Under the pieces are notes generated by a model, which saw only the letters and a program-made list of their open reading frames with translations, made no database searches and was not told where the DNA came from. This document shows, one piece after another, positions 8,502-17,715 of a DNA stretch of 64,000 nucleotides; the first letter of the stretch is position 1, and each line of letters starts with the position of its first letter. The DNA is from Pseudorhizobium flavum (GTDB taxonomy: Bacteria; Pseudomonadota; Alphaproteobacteria; Rhizobiales; Rhizobiaceae): positions 930,001-994,000 of the forward strand of contig NZ_LR723670.1 of assembly GCF_902502825.2 (NCBI RefSeq), read 5' to 3'. The translations under genes were made by a program, and so were the position numbers.

Positions 8502-9458
8502 TCAGCCTCGCTCGGAGCGACCGGCCACCAGCTTGCGCGCATAGGCAATTGCGGAGTTCATGTTGCCATGGTTGGCGATGCCCTTGCCGGCAATGTCGAA
8601 GGCGGTACCGTGGTCGACGGAGGTTCGATCGATCGGCAGGCCTACAGAGACATTTACTGCGGTATCGAAGGCGACGAGCTTGATCGGGATATGTCCCTGG
8701 TCGTGATACTGGGCCACAACCAGGTCGAAAGCACCGGAATAGGCGCGGTGGAACACCGTGTCGGCCGATATCGGGCCTTGAGCGTCGATGCCCTCGGCGC
8801 GTGCAGCGGCGACAGCTGGAGCGATCTGGCCATCGTCCTCCGTGCCGAAGAGACCGTTCTCTCCGCAGTGCGGGTTGATGCCGGCGACGGCGATCGTGGG
8901 TGAGGCGTAGCCAACGCGCCTGAGATGCGCGTCGCCCGCTCGAATGGTCGCCAGCACCCGCTCCGTCGTCGCGCGGCTGATCGCCTCCTGCAGCGAGACA
9001 TGGGTGGAGACGTGAATGACCTTCAACCGTTCGGAAGCGAGCAGCATGTACGCGGCTTTCGATCCGGTGAGACTGCGTAACATGCCGGTATGGCCGTCAT
9101 AGTGGTGGCCGGCGCTGTTCAGCGCCTCCTTGTTGATGGGGGCGGTGACGATGCAGCCGATCACGCCGGCTTGCGCGTCACGAACGGCCCTTTCGATGAA
9201 GCGGAAGGAGGCATCGCCGGCGACGGAGCTCAACTGCCCCCAGGGGAGCGGCGCGCCTTCGAGTGGAAGATCCACAACATTGGGTGAAAGGTCGAGGTCG
9301 AGGCCGAGCACCGCGCGAGCCGCCTCCAGTGTCGTGAGATTGCCGTAGATGCGGGTCCTCTGCCGTTCTGCCGGCGACATGTCGGCAAGCGCGCGCACGG
9401 AGATTTCCGGACCGACGCCGCAGGGGTCGCCCATTGTGATGCCGATGATGTCGCTCAT
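8502..9458 (-). CDS. pdxA2: PdxA2-type 4-hydroxythreonine-4-phosphate / D-threonate-4-phosphate dehydrogenase
   Basis: A 318-residue NAD-dependent oxidative decarboxylase of the PdxA family. The start [15 protein letters not shown] is the family N-terminus, and the metal-binding histidines are seen in HYDGHTGML and [10 protein letters not shown]. The linkage to a DUF1537 kinase argues for the PdxA2 role (oxidising D-threonate or D-erythronate 4-phosphate to dihydroxyacetone phosphate) rather than pyridoxine biosynthesis by PdxA. Start ATG 9458 has an upstream AGGAC; the open frame extends further but is not protein-like. The opposite orientation to the kinase gene means the two are not one transcript. 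Confidence 0.8.
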   Translation of the reverse strand: MSDIIGITMGDPCGVGPEISVRALADMSPAERQRTRIYGNLTTLEAARAVLGLDLDLSPNVVDLPLEGAPLPWGQLSSVAGDASFRFIERAVRDAQAGVIGCIVTAPINKEALNSAGHHYDGHTGMLRSLTGSKAAYMLLASERLKVIHVSTHVSLQEAISRATTERVLATIRAGDAHLRRVGYASPTIAVAGINPHCGENGLFGTEDDGQIAPAVAAARAEGIDAQGPISADTVFHRAYSGAFDLVVAQYHDQGHIPIKLVAFDTAVNVSVGLPIDRTSVDHGTAFDIAGKGIANHGNMNSAIAYARKLVAGRSERG

Positions 9459-9842
9459 AAGTGTCCTCGTTCTTGACGCCTCCTGGCCGAGAGAGGGGCG
9501 ACGTTGCAACGGCCGTGGGTGATGGAGCCAGGCTGCTTGCTTCACAGGGTCGCTACCGCAGCCCGGATAGGACATACTCTTGCTCAACCGTCAATCGGAT
9601 CCTTGCAAAGTCCGGCACGGACTCCAAATTCGCTAATGGCCGCGGATCCTACACGCGCCTTGGCCTCCGTCGCGCAGCAGTCGAGACATTCCAGTGCTCA
9701 TGAAGAGCGATAGCGGTGTCTCTCGGCCAAACCATTCCGAGATTGGAACCTCCTGCTCCTAGACCCGTTTGGCGTTACCAGCATTTTGCTGGAAGCCAGC
9801 TTTGGCATTGTGCAGGCGTGATCATTTGAGTCGGATTCCTGG
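9459..9842. other. Divergent intergenic region (pdxA2 / sugar transferase)
   Basis: These 384 bases hold the promoters of the two divergent genes. The only strong element I see is the GGAAC-type promoter at 9745. A short GCTGG-aag-CCAGC stem lies near 9789. I see no gene. Confidence 0.5.
9745..9769 (+). promoter_or_regulatory. EcfG/RpoE2-type general stress promoter
   Basis: GGAAC at 9745-9749, a 16-base spacer, then CGTT at 9766-9769. This is an exact match to the alphaproteobacterial general stress response consensus GGAAC-N16-17-CGTT (also GGAAC-N18-19-TT in Sinorhizobium). It points forward, about 74 bases before the sugar transferase start, so initiation would fall near 9776. Confidence 0.55.
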
Positions 9843-10562
9843 ATGAAGACGATGTCTGAAGCACATCGTCACCTCGCAACCTACGAAAGAACGATCGACG
9901 GAGGGCGTGAGGATTTCCGAGCCGCGGCAGCGTCCGGACCGAGCCGACGCAGGCTCGGCTTGGTCAAGCGTCTTTTCGATGTCGTGTTTGCGCTGGGCGC
10001 CCTGATATTCGTTGCGCCACTCTTCTGCCTCATCATGCTTGCGATCCTTTTTCTGGACGGCCGGCCGATCTTCTATCGCCAGGTTCGTATCGGCCGGCAT
10101 GGCAGGTCATTCAGCTGCCTGAAGTTCCGGACGATGGTTCGCGATGCGGATGTCCGCTTGGCGGAGCTCTTGTCCACCTGCCCTAAGTCTCAGAAGGAAT
10201 GGCTTGACGCTCAAAAGCTTTCCAATGACCCTCGTGTGAACAGGCTGGGCCGCTTTCTGCGCAAAAGCAGCCTGGACGAGTTGCCGCAACTCATCAACAT
10301 TCTGCGCGGCGACATGAGCATCGTCGGGCCTCGGCCGATCGTGCACGAAGAGGCGGTGCGATACGGCAGGAACCTGCGCCTCTACCTGACAACCCGTCCG
10401 GGACTTACCGGCCTCTGGCAGGTCAGTGGGCGCAATTCACTGAGCTATCAGGAGCGCGTGCAACTCGATGTCCGCTACATCCGCACCATGTCTGCGCGGC
10501 TGGATGCGCGGATCATCCTGAAGACAGTCGCGATTGTCGTCACGGGCAAGGGCGACCATTGA
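9843..10562 (+). CDS. ExoY-like undecaprenyl-phosphate sugar-1-phosphate transferase
   Basis: A 239-residue initiating glycosyltransferase of the bacterial sugar transferase family (PF02397), which moves a hexose-1-phosphate from UDP-sugar to undecaprenyl phosphate to begin a polysaccharide repeat. One membrane segment lies at about residues 47-72; then come KFRTM, the [18 protein letters not shown] catalytic block and VGPRPI, and [14 protein letters not shown]. Length and motifs are close to Rhizobium ExoY (galactosyl). Start could also be the ATG at 9852. A perfect EcfG-type promoter lies upstream, suggesting stress-induced exopolysaccharide synthesis. Confidence 0.85.
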   Translation: MKTMSEAHRHLATYERTIDGGREDFRAAAASGPSRRRLGLVKRLFDVVFALGALIFVAPLFCLIMLAILFLDGRPIFYRQVRIGRHGRSFSCLKFRTMVRDADVRLAELLSTCPKSQKEWLDAQKLSNDPRVNRLGRFLRKSSLDELPQLINILRGDMSIVGPRPIVHEEAVRYGRNLRLYLTTRPGLTGLWQVSGRNSLSYQERVQLDVRYIRTMSARLDARIILKTVAIVVTGKGDH

Positions 10563-10605
10563 CCCGGCGAATGCCCGAGGCTGAGGGGGATACTGTAAAA
10601 TCCGC

Positions 10606-10624
10606 CGGCCCGTGCGCAGGGCCG
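10606..10624 (-). terminator. Possible weak terminator after ugd
   Basis: CGGCCC and GGGCCG pair across a 7-base loop; read on the reverse strand the stem is followed by GCGGATTTTACA, a short T-run. It lies 29 bases past the ugd stop, between convergent genes. Confidence 0.35.
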
Positions 10625-10652
10625 ACGAAAGGCGAGGTGCGGCGGCGGTCGG

Positions 10653-11999
10653 CTACTCCGCTGCGAGAAGCTGTTTGTCGCCGTGGGGGCCGACCGGACT
10701 TCTGCCGACGCAGCAATAGGTGAAGCCCGCTTCGAGCACTGCATCCTCGGACATCAGGTTGCGAAGGTCGATCATCAGTGGCTCCCCCATCACCGCCTTC
10801 AACTGCCCGAGATCAAGATCCCTGAACTCCGGCCATTCGGTGAGGACCACGACGGCATCGGCGTCCGTTGCCGCGTCCAGTGCGTCCTCGCAGAAGGTCA
10901 CATTGGTCAAGAGCTTGGCCGCATTCTCCATGGCTTCCGGATCATGGGCACGAACCCTTGCGCCGAAATCCTGCAGCGCCTGGATAATCGGAATGGCAGG
11001 GGAATCGCGCATGTCGTCCGTATGGGCCTTGAAGGCGAGGCCGAGGACGGCGACGGTCTTGCCACGCACCGATCCGCCGCAGGCGTCGAGGATCCGCAGC
11101 GCCATGGCCCGCTTGCGGTTGTCGTTGACCTGAATGACCGTCTCGATCGTGTGCAACTGCACACGGTGGTCGCGGGCGGTCTTGGAAATCGCCAGGGTGT
11201 CCTTGGGGAAACACGAGCCGCCATAGCCGGGACCGGCATTGAGGAACTTCGAACCGATGCGGCTATCCAGTCCCAGTCCGTGGGCAACGTGACGCACGTC
11301 CCCGCCAACCGCCTCGCAGAGATCCGAGATCTCGTTGATGAAGGTGATCTTCATCGCCAGGAAGGCGTTGGCCGCATATTTGATCAACTCGGCGGAGCGG
11401 CGCGATGTATGGAGGATGGCTGCCCCCGAGAGGCGCTCGACCTCGTAGATGCCGGACACCACTTTGCGCGCCCATTCGCTTTCGCTGCCGATGACGATCC
11501 GGTCGGGGCGCATGAAATCGTCGATCGCCACGCCCTCACGAAGAAATTCCGGATTCGAGACGACCGAGAACCTGAAGGGTCTGCGCGCGCTCAGGAGGAT
11601 CCGCTCGACCTCGTCGCCGGTGCCGACCGGCACGGTGGACTTGTTGACGACCACCAGGTCTCCGCTTGCCTTCTCCGCAATGGCATGGGCAACGGCATGG
11701 ACATACTTCATGTCAGCGTGACCGTCGGTGGCGCGCGGCGGCGTGCCCACGGCGATGAACGCGGCATGAGCGTCCGTGAGCGCAGACGTCAGATCATCGG
11801 TAAAGGAGAGACGTCCGCTCGCGTGGTTTCTGGCCACCAGTTCATCAAGGCCCGGCTCGTAGATCGGCACCACACCCTGTCGCAGCTTCTCAAGCTTCTT
11901 CTGGTCGCTGTCGACGCAAACCACGCTGTGGCCTATATCGGCGAAGCACGTGCCTGCCACCAGGCCGACGTAGCCGGATCCGACTACAACGATCTTCAT
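10653..11999 (-). CDS. ugd: UDP-glucose 6-dehydrogenase
   Basis: A 448-residue NAD-dependent dehydrogenase that oxidises UDP-glucose to UDP-glucuronate. The N-terminal Rossmann motif is [12 protein letters not shown], the catalytic cysteine is in [11 protein letters not shown] (about residue 260), and the second nucleotide-sugar-binding domain includes [17 protein letters not shown]. Length is normal for the family (rhizobial RkpK, B. subtilis TuaD). Its start overlaps the stop of the UDP-glucuronate decarboxylase gene by four bases (ATGA), so both are one transcript. The product feeds that neighbour and acidic surface polysaccharides. Confidence 0.93.
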   Translation of the reverse strand: MKIVVVGSGYVGLVAGTCFADIGHSVVCVDSDQKKLEKLRQGVVPIYEPGLDELVARNHASGRLSFTDDLTSALTDAHAAFIAVGTPPRATDGHADMKYVHAVAHAIAEKASGDLVVVNKSTVPVGTGDEVERILLSARRPFRFSVVSNPEFLREGVAIDDFMRPDRIVIGSESEWARKVVSGIYEVERLSGAAILHTSRRSAELIKYAANAFLAMKITFINEISDLCEAVGGDVRHVAHGLGLDSRIGSKFLNAGPGYGGSCFPKDTLAISKTARDHRVQLHTIETVIQVNDNRKRAMALRILDACGGSVRGKTVAVLGLAFKAHTDDMRDSPAIPIIQALQDFGARVRAHDPEAMENAAKLLTNVTFCEDALDAATDADAVVVLTEWPEFRDLDLGQLKAVMGEPLMIDLRNLMSEDAVLEAGFTYCCVGRSPVGPHGDKQLLAAE

Positions 12000-12976
12000 A
12001 CATTTGCCTCCACGCGGGCCCTTGTCTCGAGACGGGATGGCTCGGACCGCTGTTTGCTGAAATAGGCGATTGTCTTGAGAACGCCCTCTCTCAATTGGAC
12101 CGAAGGCTCCCAGTCAAGGAATTCCTTTGCCCGCGAAATGTCAGGGCAGCGCTGGGTCGGGTCGTCCTGGGGCAGGGGAAGCGAGATCAGCCGCGACTTC
12201 GACTGCGTGAGCTCGAGGACGACCTCGGCGAGCTGCTTCACCGTGAATTCGTTCGGATTGCCGATGTTCACGGGGAAGGTCACGTGGTCCGGCGCGTTCA
12301 TCAGCCGGATGATGCCCTCCACAAGGTCATCCCGATAGCAGAACGATCTTGTCTGGCTGCCGTCGCCATAGACGGTCAGATCATCGCCCCCTAAGGCCTG
12401 GACGATGAAGTTCGAGACCACCCTGCCGTCGCCCGCGTTCATGCCGGGCCCATAGGTGTTGAAGATCCGAACCACGCGGATATTGGTTCCGTGCTGGCGA
12501 TGATAGTCATAGAAAAGGGTTTCCGCGGCGCGTTTGCCCTCATCATAGCATGCACGGATTCCCGTCGAGTTTACGTTTCCCCAGTAGGTTTCCGTCTGCG
12601 GATGAACCAGCGGGTCGCCGTAGATCTCGGACGTGGATGCCTGCATGACCTTGGCGCCGTGCTTTCGCGCCAGGTCCAGCATGTTGATCGCCCCATGGAA
12701 GCTTATCTTCATCGTGCGGATCGGATCGGCCTGGTAATGGGGCGGAGAAGCGGGGCAGGCAAAGTTGTAGATCTCGTCCACCGCGATATCAATCGGGTCG
12801 CACACATCCCACTCGATGAACTCGAACCGGGGATTGCCGGAAAGGTGGGCGATATTAGCCATCGACCCGGTGTAGAGATTGTCGAGGCAGATGACCTTGT
12901 GACCGCTGTCGAGCATCCGCTCGCAGATATGCGCGCCAAGAAAGCCGGCGCCACCGGTGACCAGTATTCTCTTCAT
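11996..12976 (-). CDS. UDP-glucuronate decarboxylase (UDP-xylose synthase)
   Basis: A 326-residue short-chain dehydrogenase/epimerase. NAD binding is GGAGFLGAH at the N-terminus, the catalytic Tyr-Lys pair is in YDEGKRAAE, and the stretch [10 protein letters not shown] is diagnostic for UDP-xylose synthases rather than 4-epimerases. It converts UDP-glucuronate to UDP-xylose. It is translationally coupled to ugd, which makes its substrate, so this pair is a complete UDP-glucose to UDP-xylose route. An AGGGA site precedes ATG 12976. Confidence 0.9.
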   Translation of the reverse strand: MKRILVTGGAGFLGAHICERMLDSGHKVICLDNLYTGSMANIAHLSGNPRFEFIEWDVCDPIDIAVDEIYNFACPASPPHYQADPIRTMKISFHGAINMLDLARKHGAKVMQASTSEIYGDPLVHPQTETYWGNVNSTGIRACYDEGKRAAETLFYDYHRQHGTNIRVVRIFNTYGPGMNAGDGRVVSNFIVQALGGDDLTVYGDGSQTRSFCYRDDLVEGIIRLMNAPDHVTFPVNIGNPNEFTVKQLAEVVLELTQSKSRLISLPLPQDDPTQRCPDISRAKEFLDWEPSVQLREGVLKTIAYFSKQRSEPSRLETRARVEANV

Positions 12977-13011
12977 GATACGTCCCTGGGTCTGAAGTGA
13001 CGATGCCGGAA

Positions 13012-13731
13012 CTAGGAGCCTGTCCCGCCCCGGATCTCGGAAAGTAGGGTCCGGTAGATGATTTTGAAGTCCAGCCAGAGGCTGAAGTTCTCCACGTAGT
13101 GAAGATCTGCCGCTATGCGCGCCTTCGCCTTCGATCGCCGGGTGGTCGGTCCGCGCAGGCCTCTCGCCTGCGCAAGCCCCGTGATCCCGGGCTTCATCAC
13201 GTGACGGTCGTGATAATTCGGAACGAGATCCTCGTAGGCGACGCCGGCCGCCAGCATGCCGAGTGGGTGGCAGCGGGGACCGACAAGTGACATGTCGCCC
13301 TTCAATACGTTGAAGAGTTGCGGCAGCTCGTCGATATTAGTCTTGCGAATGAAACGCCCGATGCGGGTGAGCCTCGGATCGCCCTCAACAGTCTGCCTGA
13401 CGCCGGTTGCGTCGCATTGATCGAGGCGCATGGAGCGGAACTTGAAGACGTGGATGATCCTGCAGCCTTGCCCCCATCGCGCCTGACGGAAGAACACGGG
13501 CCCCGGGCTTTCAAGCTTAATCAGGAGAGCCACGGCCAGCAGGAGTGGCAGAAGGACCACCAGCGCGACGAGAGACAGAGTGATATCGATGGCACGCTTC
13601 ACGCCAAGCTCCAGCGAACGCTTCTGGATCACCGGCGCCGGCAGTGCCTGGGGGGCAGTATTTGAGTTCGCAGCAGCGTAGTGCTCGAAGCTAACGGGCA
13701 CGGACACGCCCAGGGAGGTATTGGCTTTCAT
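13012..13731 (-). CDS. Initiating sugar transferase (WcaJ/ExoY family)
   Basis: A 239-residue member of the bacterial sugar transferase family. A membrane segment spans about residues 50-75 ([20 protein letters not shown]), then [28 protein letters not shown], and [15 protein letters not shown]. It is 35 bases upstream of the UDP-xylose synthase gene on the same strand, likely the first gene of that operon. It differs clearly from the ExoY-like protein encoded at 9843, so the locus has two initiating enzymes, perhaps for two polymers or with different sugar donors. The AT-rich stretch upstream is the likely promoter. Confidence 0.85.
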   Translation of the reverse strand: MKANTSLGVSVPVSFEHYAAANSNTAPQALPAPVIQKRSLELGVKRAIDITLSLVALVVLLPLLLAVALLIKLESPGPVFFRQARWGQGCRIIHVFKFRSMRLDQCDATGVRQTVEGDPRLTRIGRFIRKTNIDELPQLFNVLKGDMSLVGPRCHPLGMLAAGVAYEDLVPNYHDRHVMKPGITGLAQARGLRGPTTRRSKAKARIAADLHYVENFSLWLDFKIIYRTLLSEIRGGTGS

Positions 13732-14261
13732 GACCCAGCACTCATGGAGAGTTAACTGAATGTTAATCTAACTTAGTCCTCGCTGCATTGCAAACAGAAC
13801 TCCGACACGTTTCTTTAATCTGGTTAATTCAAGTAATTCTCTTGCTGCCGTCCCTGGTGGTCGCATTCAGCACGAGCCAGTTCCGCTCAATACTTCCTTC
13901 GCCATTCTGGTGGCTGCGTGGGACTGGAACGTCCTGGCTCGGCATCGGGTAATGACACATCAGCTTGAGGTGACGCGGCAGGCAATAAAGAGGGAGAGGA
14001 TGCCTTTTTGCTGTGGCCGATTTGTTTCGCGCAGCAGGCATAGCAGCAGGGATTATTGCTCGAAGATCTCCAGCTTTCGCGTGCTGAGGCTATGAAATAG
14101 AATTCTATGGGAAGTGCGGATCGTTCATCAAGTATGCGCTTGTATTGCATCTGCTCCATTCCGGATGGAGCGATAGGTGCCAGGATTGCTCCCTGGTGAC
14201 TGTTCGCAGAATTCAGATCGCGCGATCTGGAAGAGTAGAGGCTGCTACTGGAGTGTTCCTG
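13732..14261. other. Intergenic region without a supported gene
   Basis: The 530 bases between the reverse-strand sugar transferase and the small reverse-strand membrane protein are noticeably more AT-rich near 13740-13850 than their surroundings, fitting a promoter for the sugar transferase operon. Short open frames on both strands have no ribosome-binding sites and unlikely composition. I see no further structured element. Confidence 0.5.
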
Positions 14262-14402
14262 CTATTCAATGCCCGCCGTCGTTACCGGGTCCAACTGGGG
14301 AACGATGCCGCCGTAAAGTGCGACCGACGCATACAGGATGATCGCCCACATCGACAGCGAGAGCGTGAAAGCAAAGAGGAGATTTCTTAAGCGCCGTGAC
14401 AT
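14262..14402 (-). CDS. Small single-span membrane protein (46 aa)
   Basis: A short open frame with a good AAAGGA ribosome-binding site 8 bases before the ATG. The 46-residue product begins with basic MSRRLRN, has one hydrophobic span (about residues 8-30, LLFAFTLSLSMWAIILYASVA) and a short polar tail ending TTAGIE. The basic start and single span predict an inner-membrane protein with its N-terminus in the cytoplasm. I do not recognise a named family. Its neighbours (polysaccharide and hydroxyproline genes) give no firm clue to function. Confidence 0.5.
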   Translation of the reverse strand: MSRRLRNLLFAFTLSLSMWAIILYASVALYGGIVPQLDPVTTAGIE

Positions 14403-14641
14403 CGTCCATCCTTTCGGTGTGGCCATGATCCGGCAATGATGTTGTCTCCTGGTAAATCCCCATGGTTAACCATCTCCATGATTGAGAAAAACTAAACGGT
14501 TGTCCCGTTTTCAGACGGACTGGTGCTCCTGAATTATGCGGGCTGTGCCATCATTCTTCAGCCTTACTTGCTCCGGGCCCATAAGCAGGACGCGCCCGTC
14601 GCAGTCGAGATTTGCGCCGGTAGTCGAAGGATGTATTCTGC

Positions 14642-14652
14642 ATGTCGACAAG
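14642..14652. promoter_or_regulatory. Candidate GntR operator 1, upstream of the regulator gene
   Basis: ATGTCGACAAG is centred on the palindrome GTCGAC and shares GTCGACAAG with the site at 15383. It lies 11 bases before the regulator's ATG, positioned for autorepression. Its core fits TNGTNNACNA, the FCD-GntR consensus, at all fixed positions except the first T-side base. Confidence 0.45.
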
Positions 14653-14663
14653 AAGGATATCTG

Positions 14664-15368
14664 ATGGCTGAAACTGTTGATCCTCCGCCGCCCGGCCGCA
14701 AGAGGGGCTCCGGCGCAAGAATGGTCTATGACCTGTTGCGCGACGAGATCCTGGACCTGAAACTCGCGCCGGGCAGCCCGATCGACGAGGTCCAGTTGGC
14801 GGAACGCTTCCAGATGTCGCGCACGCCGATCCGCGAGGCCCTGGTGCGGCTGGCAGGCGAGGGCCTGATCGAGACGTTGCCCAATCGTTCGACCATGGTG
14901 TCGAACATCGACTTCCTCAATCTCGGTCCCTTCTTCGATGCGCTCGTCCTCATGTACCGGGTGACGACTCGCCTTGCCGCGCAGAACCACAGGCCCGGGG
15001 ATCTTGCCGCCATCCGTCTCCATCATGAGGAATATGCGGCGGCGGTCGCCGCGCGAGATGCCCTGGCGATGATCGCCACCAACGCGGCCTTCCATGCGGC
15101 AATCGCCGAAGCCGGGCGCAATCCGTACTTCACCGGCTTGTTCCGGCGGTTGCTGGACGAGGGACGGCGCATCCTGCGTCTCTACTACAAGTCGTACGAC
15201 GAGCAGTTTCCGCAGAGTTTTGTCGAAGATCACGCTCTGATCATCGCCGCAATCGAAGCCCGTGATGTCGAGACGGCGGACCGCCTCGGCAGGTCCCATG
15301 CCGACCAGATCGTTGCGCAGGTGCAGAAATTGTTCAGCCGCAGCAGCGGGGTAGACATCACGCTGTGA
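14664..15368 (+). CDS. GntR family transcriptional regulator (FCD domain) of the hydroxyproline locus
   Basis: A 234-residue regulator with an N-terminal GntR winged helix (about residues 20-85; QLAERFQMSRTPIREALVRL) and a C-terminal FCD ligand-binding domain (about 95-225; NAAFHAAIAEAG, then EDHALIIAAIEARD). I chose ATG 14664 because it follows an AAGGA site; the frame is open upstream but reads through the probable promoter. It precedes a DapA-family gene in the same direction and near-identical palindromes flank it, so it probably controls the hydroxyproline genes and itself, with a hydroxyproline or pyrroline carboxylate as effector. Confidence 0.85.
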   Translation: MAETVDPPPPGRKRGSGARMVYDLLRDEILDLKLAPGSPIDEVQLAERFQMSRTPIREALVRLAGEGLIETLPNRSTMVSNIDFLNLGPFFDALVLMYRVTTRLAAQNHRPGDLAAIRLHHEEYAAAVAARDALAMIATNAAFHAAIAEAGRNPYFTGLFRRLLDEGRRILRLYYKSYDEQFPQSFVEDHALIIAAIEARDVETADRLGRSHADQIVAQVQKLFSRSSGVDITL

Positions 15369-15382
15369 TCCGTTGTATTCTT

Positions 15383-15394
15383 CTTGTCGACAAG
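15383..15394. promoter_or_regulatory. Candidate GntR operator 2, upstream of the DapA-family gene
   Basis: CTTGTCGACAAG is a perfect 12-base palindrome whose core TTGTCGACAA fits the FCD-GntR consensus TNGTNNACNA. It lies between the regulator's stop and the start of the deaminase gene. Confidence 0.5.
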
Positions 15395-15478
15395 TAGAGT
15401 GCAGACTTCAGGTGTGGCGAACTGCATGCCGATCCGATCATTGCTTTGCTGCCGGAAGGCCGGCGAAAGGAGATTGAC

Positions 15479-16441
15479 GTGACGTCGAAGATATTCTCAG
15501 GAGTCATTCCGGCGCTGATGACCCCCTGCAATGACGATCGCACCCCGGATTTCGATGCGCTTGTCCGCAAGGGCAAGGAGCTCGTCGAAAAGGGCATGTC
15601 TGCCGTCGTCTATTGCGGATCGATGGGGGACTGGCCGCTCCTGACCAATGAGCAGCGCATGGAAGGCGTCGAACGGTTGGTAAACGCTGGCGTTCCGGTC
15701 ATCGTCGGCACCGGCGCCGTCAACACGGCATCGGCGGTCGCCCACGCCGCTCACGCGCAGAAGGTGGGTGCGAAGGGTCTGATGGTCATCCCGCGTGTTC
15801 TCTCCCGGGGCTCTGTCGTCGCCGCCCAGCGAAACCACTTCAAGGCTATCCTTGCTGCCGCTCCTGATCTGCCGGCAGTCATTTACAACAGCCCCTACTA
15901 CGGCTTCGCCACCCGGGCCGATCTCTTCTTCTCGCTGCGCGCCGAGCATCCCAACCTCGTCGGATTCAAGGAGTTCGGCGGAGCGGACGACATGCGCTAT
16001 GCCGCCGAGAACATCACCAGCCGCAACGATGACGTTTCGCTGATGATCGGGGTCGATACCTGCGTCTTCCACGGCTTCGTCAACTGTGGCGCAACCGGCG
16101 CAATCACCGGGATCGGCTGTGTCCTGCCGAAGGAGGTACTGCACCTTTGCAACCTCGCCCAGGCCGCCGCGAAGGGCGATCCGGATGCCCGCCAGCGCGC
16201 GCTGGAACTGGAATCGGCGCTCGCGGTCCTTTCCTCCTTCGACGAAGGGCCGGATCTTGTCCTCTACTTCAAGCACATGATGGTTCTGAAGGGGGACAAG
16301 GAATACACGCTGCATTTCAACGAGACGGACGAACTGTCCGAAAGCCAGCGCGGTTATGTCGAAGCGCAGCTGAAGCTCTTCGATACGTGGTATGCAGAGT
16401 GGAGCAAGCTTCCGGGCGCCGTGCAGACATACAAGGCGTGA
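15479..16441 (+). CDS. Dihydrodipicolinate synthase family protein, probable 1-pyrroline-4-hydroxy-2-carboxylate deaminase
   Basis: A 320-residue class I lyase of the DapA family. The Schiff-base lysine is in VGFKEFGGADD, the catalytic tyrosine in AVIYNSPYYG, and the substrate carboxylate loop in GSMGDWPLL. Start is GTG 15479, 8 bases after a strong AAAGGAG site. In hydroxyproline degradation a DapA-family enzyme (HypD/LhpC) deaminates 1-pyrroline-4-hydroxy-2-carboxylate to 2-oxoglutarate semialdehyde; the neighbouring hydroxyproline epimerase supports that role over lysine biosynthesis. The alternative is another 2-keto-3-deoxy sugar acid lyase or dehydratase. Confidence 0.75.
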   Translation: MTSKIFSGVIPALMTPCNDDRTPDFDALVRKGKELVEKGMSAVVYCGSMGDWPLLTNEQRMEGVERLVNAGVPVIVGTGAVNTASAVAHAAHAQKVGAKGLMVIPRVLSRGSVVAAQRNHFKAILAAAPDLPAVIYNSPYYGFATRADLFFSLRAEHPNLVGFKEFGGADDMRYAAENITSRNDDVSLMIGVDTCVFHGFVNCGATGAITGIGCVLPKEVLHLCNLAQAAAKGDPDARQRALELESALAVLSSFDEGPDLVLYFKHMMVLKGDKEYTLHFNETDELSESQRGYVEAQLKLFDTWYAEWSKLPGAVQTYKA

Positions 16442-16461
16442 GTTTCAAGTCCACTCAACAA

Positions 16462-16488
16462 AAGGTCCTCCGCAAGAGGGCCTTTTTT
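16462..16488 (+). terminator. Rho-independent terminator
   Basis: AAGGTCCTC and GAGGGCCTT pair (one T-G wobble) across a 5-base loop, followed by a run of six T. It lies 20 bases after the deaminase stop and just before the convergent reductase gene. Confidence 0.75.
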
Positions 16489-16541
16489 AGTCTGACCGTC
16501 GCCCGTGACGCGAGCGGCGATGCTTGGAGCCAGCTCGGGGA

Positions 16542-17579
16542 TCACGTGACCGCGTCCAGTCCCTTTTCCAGGAGCCGGTCAAGCTGCTCCATTTCGGCAG
16601 CCGTCAGCGCAATCCCTTCCGCCTCGGATTTGGCACGGGCCGCAAAGCGGCGTTGCGACGGCAGGCGGGCGCCCTGGCCGACAATGCTCTCGAACAGGTT
16701 CTCGGCACGCGCAAAGGGGTTTCCGGGACGCCCGGCGGCAAAGGCCTCGGGCGAGAGGGCGATAATCAGTTCCCCATGCATGGGCGCAAGCGTCGTGGTC
16801 CCGAGATAGTCCAGGACTTCAGGGCTCGTCAGGTCGCCGATCATGATGCCGGCCAGAAGCTCGATCATCGTGCCGATCGCCGAGCCCTTGTGGCCACCGA
16901 AGGGAAGCATGGCGCCGGCCAGTGCCGCTTCCGGATCGGTTGTCGGATGTCCGTCGGCATCTATCGCCCAGCCTTCCGGCAGCGGCTTGCCGGCGCGTCG
17001 ATGCAGCTCGAGCTCACCCCGTGCGGCCACAGAGGTGGCAAAGTCGAAGACATAGGGTGCATGATCCGGACGCGGCCAGCCGAATGCGAAGGGGTTCGTC
17101 CCGAGCAGGGGCTTGCTGCCGCCGGTGGGCGCAACGGTCGCATAGCTGGGGCACATGACGAGCGCGGCAAGGCCTTGGCCAGTCACCGCTTCCACTTCCG
17201 GCCACAGGGCGGAAAAGTGGCTGCAATCGTTGATGACCAGCGCCGCGAGACCGAGGGCACGCGCGCGTTCGGCAAGTGCGGGAAGACCGAGTTCGAAGGC
17301 GGGGTTGGCAAATCCCCCCTTGGCGTCGACTCTGACAATGGCCGAACCTTGGTTCAGGTCGAGTTCCGGCACTGCATCCGGCTTGACCTTGCCCGCTTTC
17401 ACGGTCCGCAGGGCCCCTTCGATACGATAGATCCCGTGCGACTTGCAGGCGTCACGCTCGCCTGCGACGATGACTCGTGCAAGGGCTCCGGCCTGTTGCG
17501 CATTAAGCCCCACCTTCCGGAAGATGGCATCGACCCGCTGGTGGAGATCTGCAATCGTGATTGTGGATGTCTGGGTCAT
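16542..17579 (-). CDS. Ldh2/malate dehydrogenase family oxidoreductase, probable 1-pyrroline-2-carboxylate reductase
   Basis: A 345-residue NAD(P)H-dependent reductase of the Ldh_2 fold (unrelated to Rossmann dehydrogenases). Recognisable elements are the catalytic histidine region KSHGIYRIEG, NDCSHFSALWP, the TVAPTGGSKPLLGTNPFAFGWPR block and the C-terminal FGGHKGSAIGTMIELLAG. In hydroxyproline loci such enzymes reduce 1-pyrroline-2-carboxylate to L-proline. That product would come from the AcnX dehydratase encoded nearby, so the role fits. ATG 17579 begins MTQTSTITIAD; longer starts have no support. It is divergent from the epimerase/AcnX genes. Confidence 0.8.
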   Translation of the reverse strand: MTQTSTITIADLHQRVDAIFRKVGLNAQQAGALARVIVAGERDACKSHGIYRIEGALRTVKAGKVKPDAVPELDLNQGSAIVRVDAKGGFANPAFELGLPALAERARALGLAALVINDCSHFSALWPEVEAVTGQGLAALVMCPSYATVAPTGGSKPLLGTNPFAFGWPRPDHAPYVFDFATSVAARGELELHRRAGKPLPEGWAIDADGHPTTDPEAALAGAMLPFGGHKGSAIGTMIELLAGIMIGDLTSPEVLDYLGTTTLAPMHGELIIALSPEAFAAGRPGNPFARAENLFESIVGQGARLPSQRRFAARAKSEAEGIALTAAEMEQLDRLLEKGLDAVT

Positions 17580-17638
17580 TGTCTGCCTCTTTCGAGCTGG
17601 GCCGCCCGACCAGGCGGCGTTGAACGAGTGCATACACA

Positions 17639-17648
17639 TAGTATACAA
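17639..17648. promoter_or_regulatory. Candidate GntR operator 3, between reductase and epimerase
   Basis: TAGTATACAA contains the palindrome GTATAC and fits the FCD-GntR consensus TNGTNNACNA exactly. It is in the 136-base divergent region, 60 bases before the reductase start and 68 before the epimerase start. Confidence 0.45.
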
Positions 17649-17715
17649 AAATGGGCGCGTGCAATTCGGGAACGTCCGACTCACATATCACGCCTTCCGA
17701 CGGAGTTGAAAAACG

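Noticed and set aside
10683..12065. Long forward frame opposite ugd
   Set aside because: Antisense of the clear UDP-glucose dehydrogenase gene; typical of GC-rich DNA.
14462..14473. Palindrome ATGGTTAACCAT upstream of the small membrane protein gene
   Set aside because: Twelve-base palindromes are expected by chance at this rate and no regulator or second copy is linked to it.
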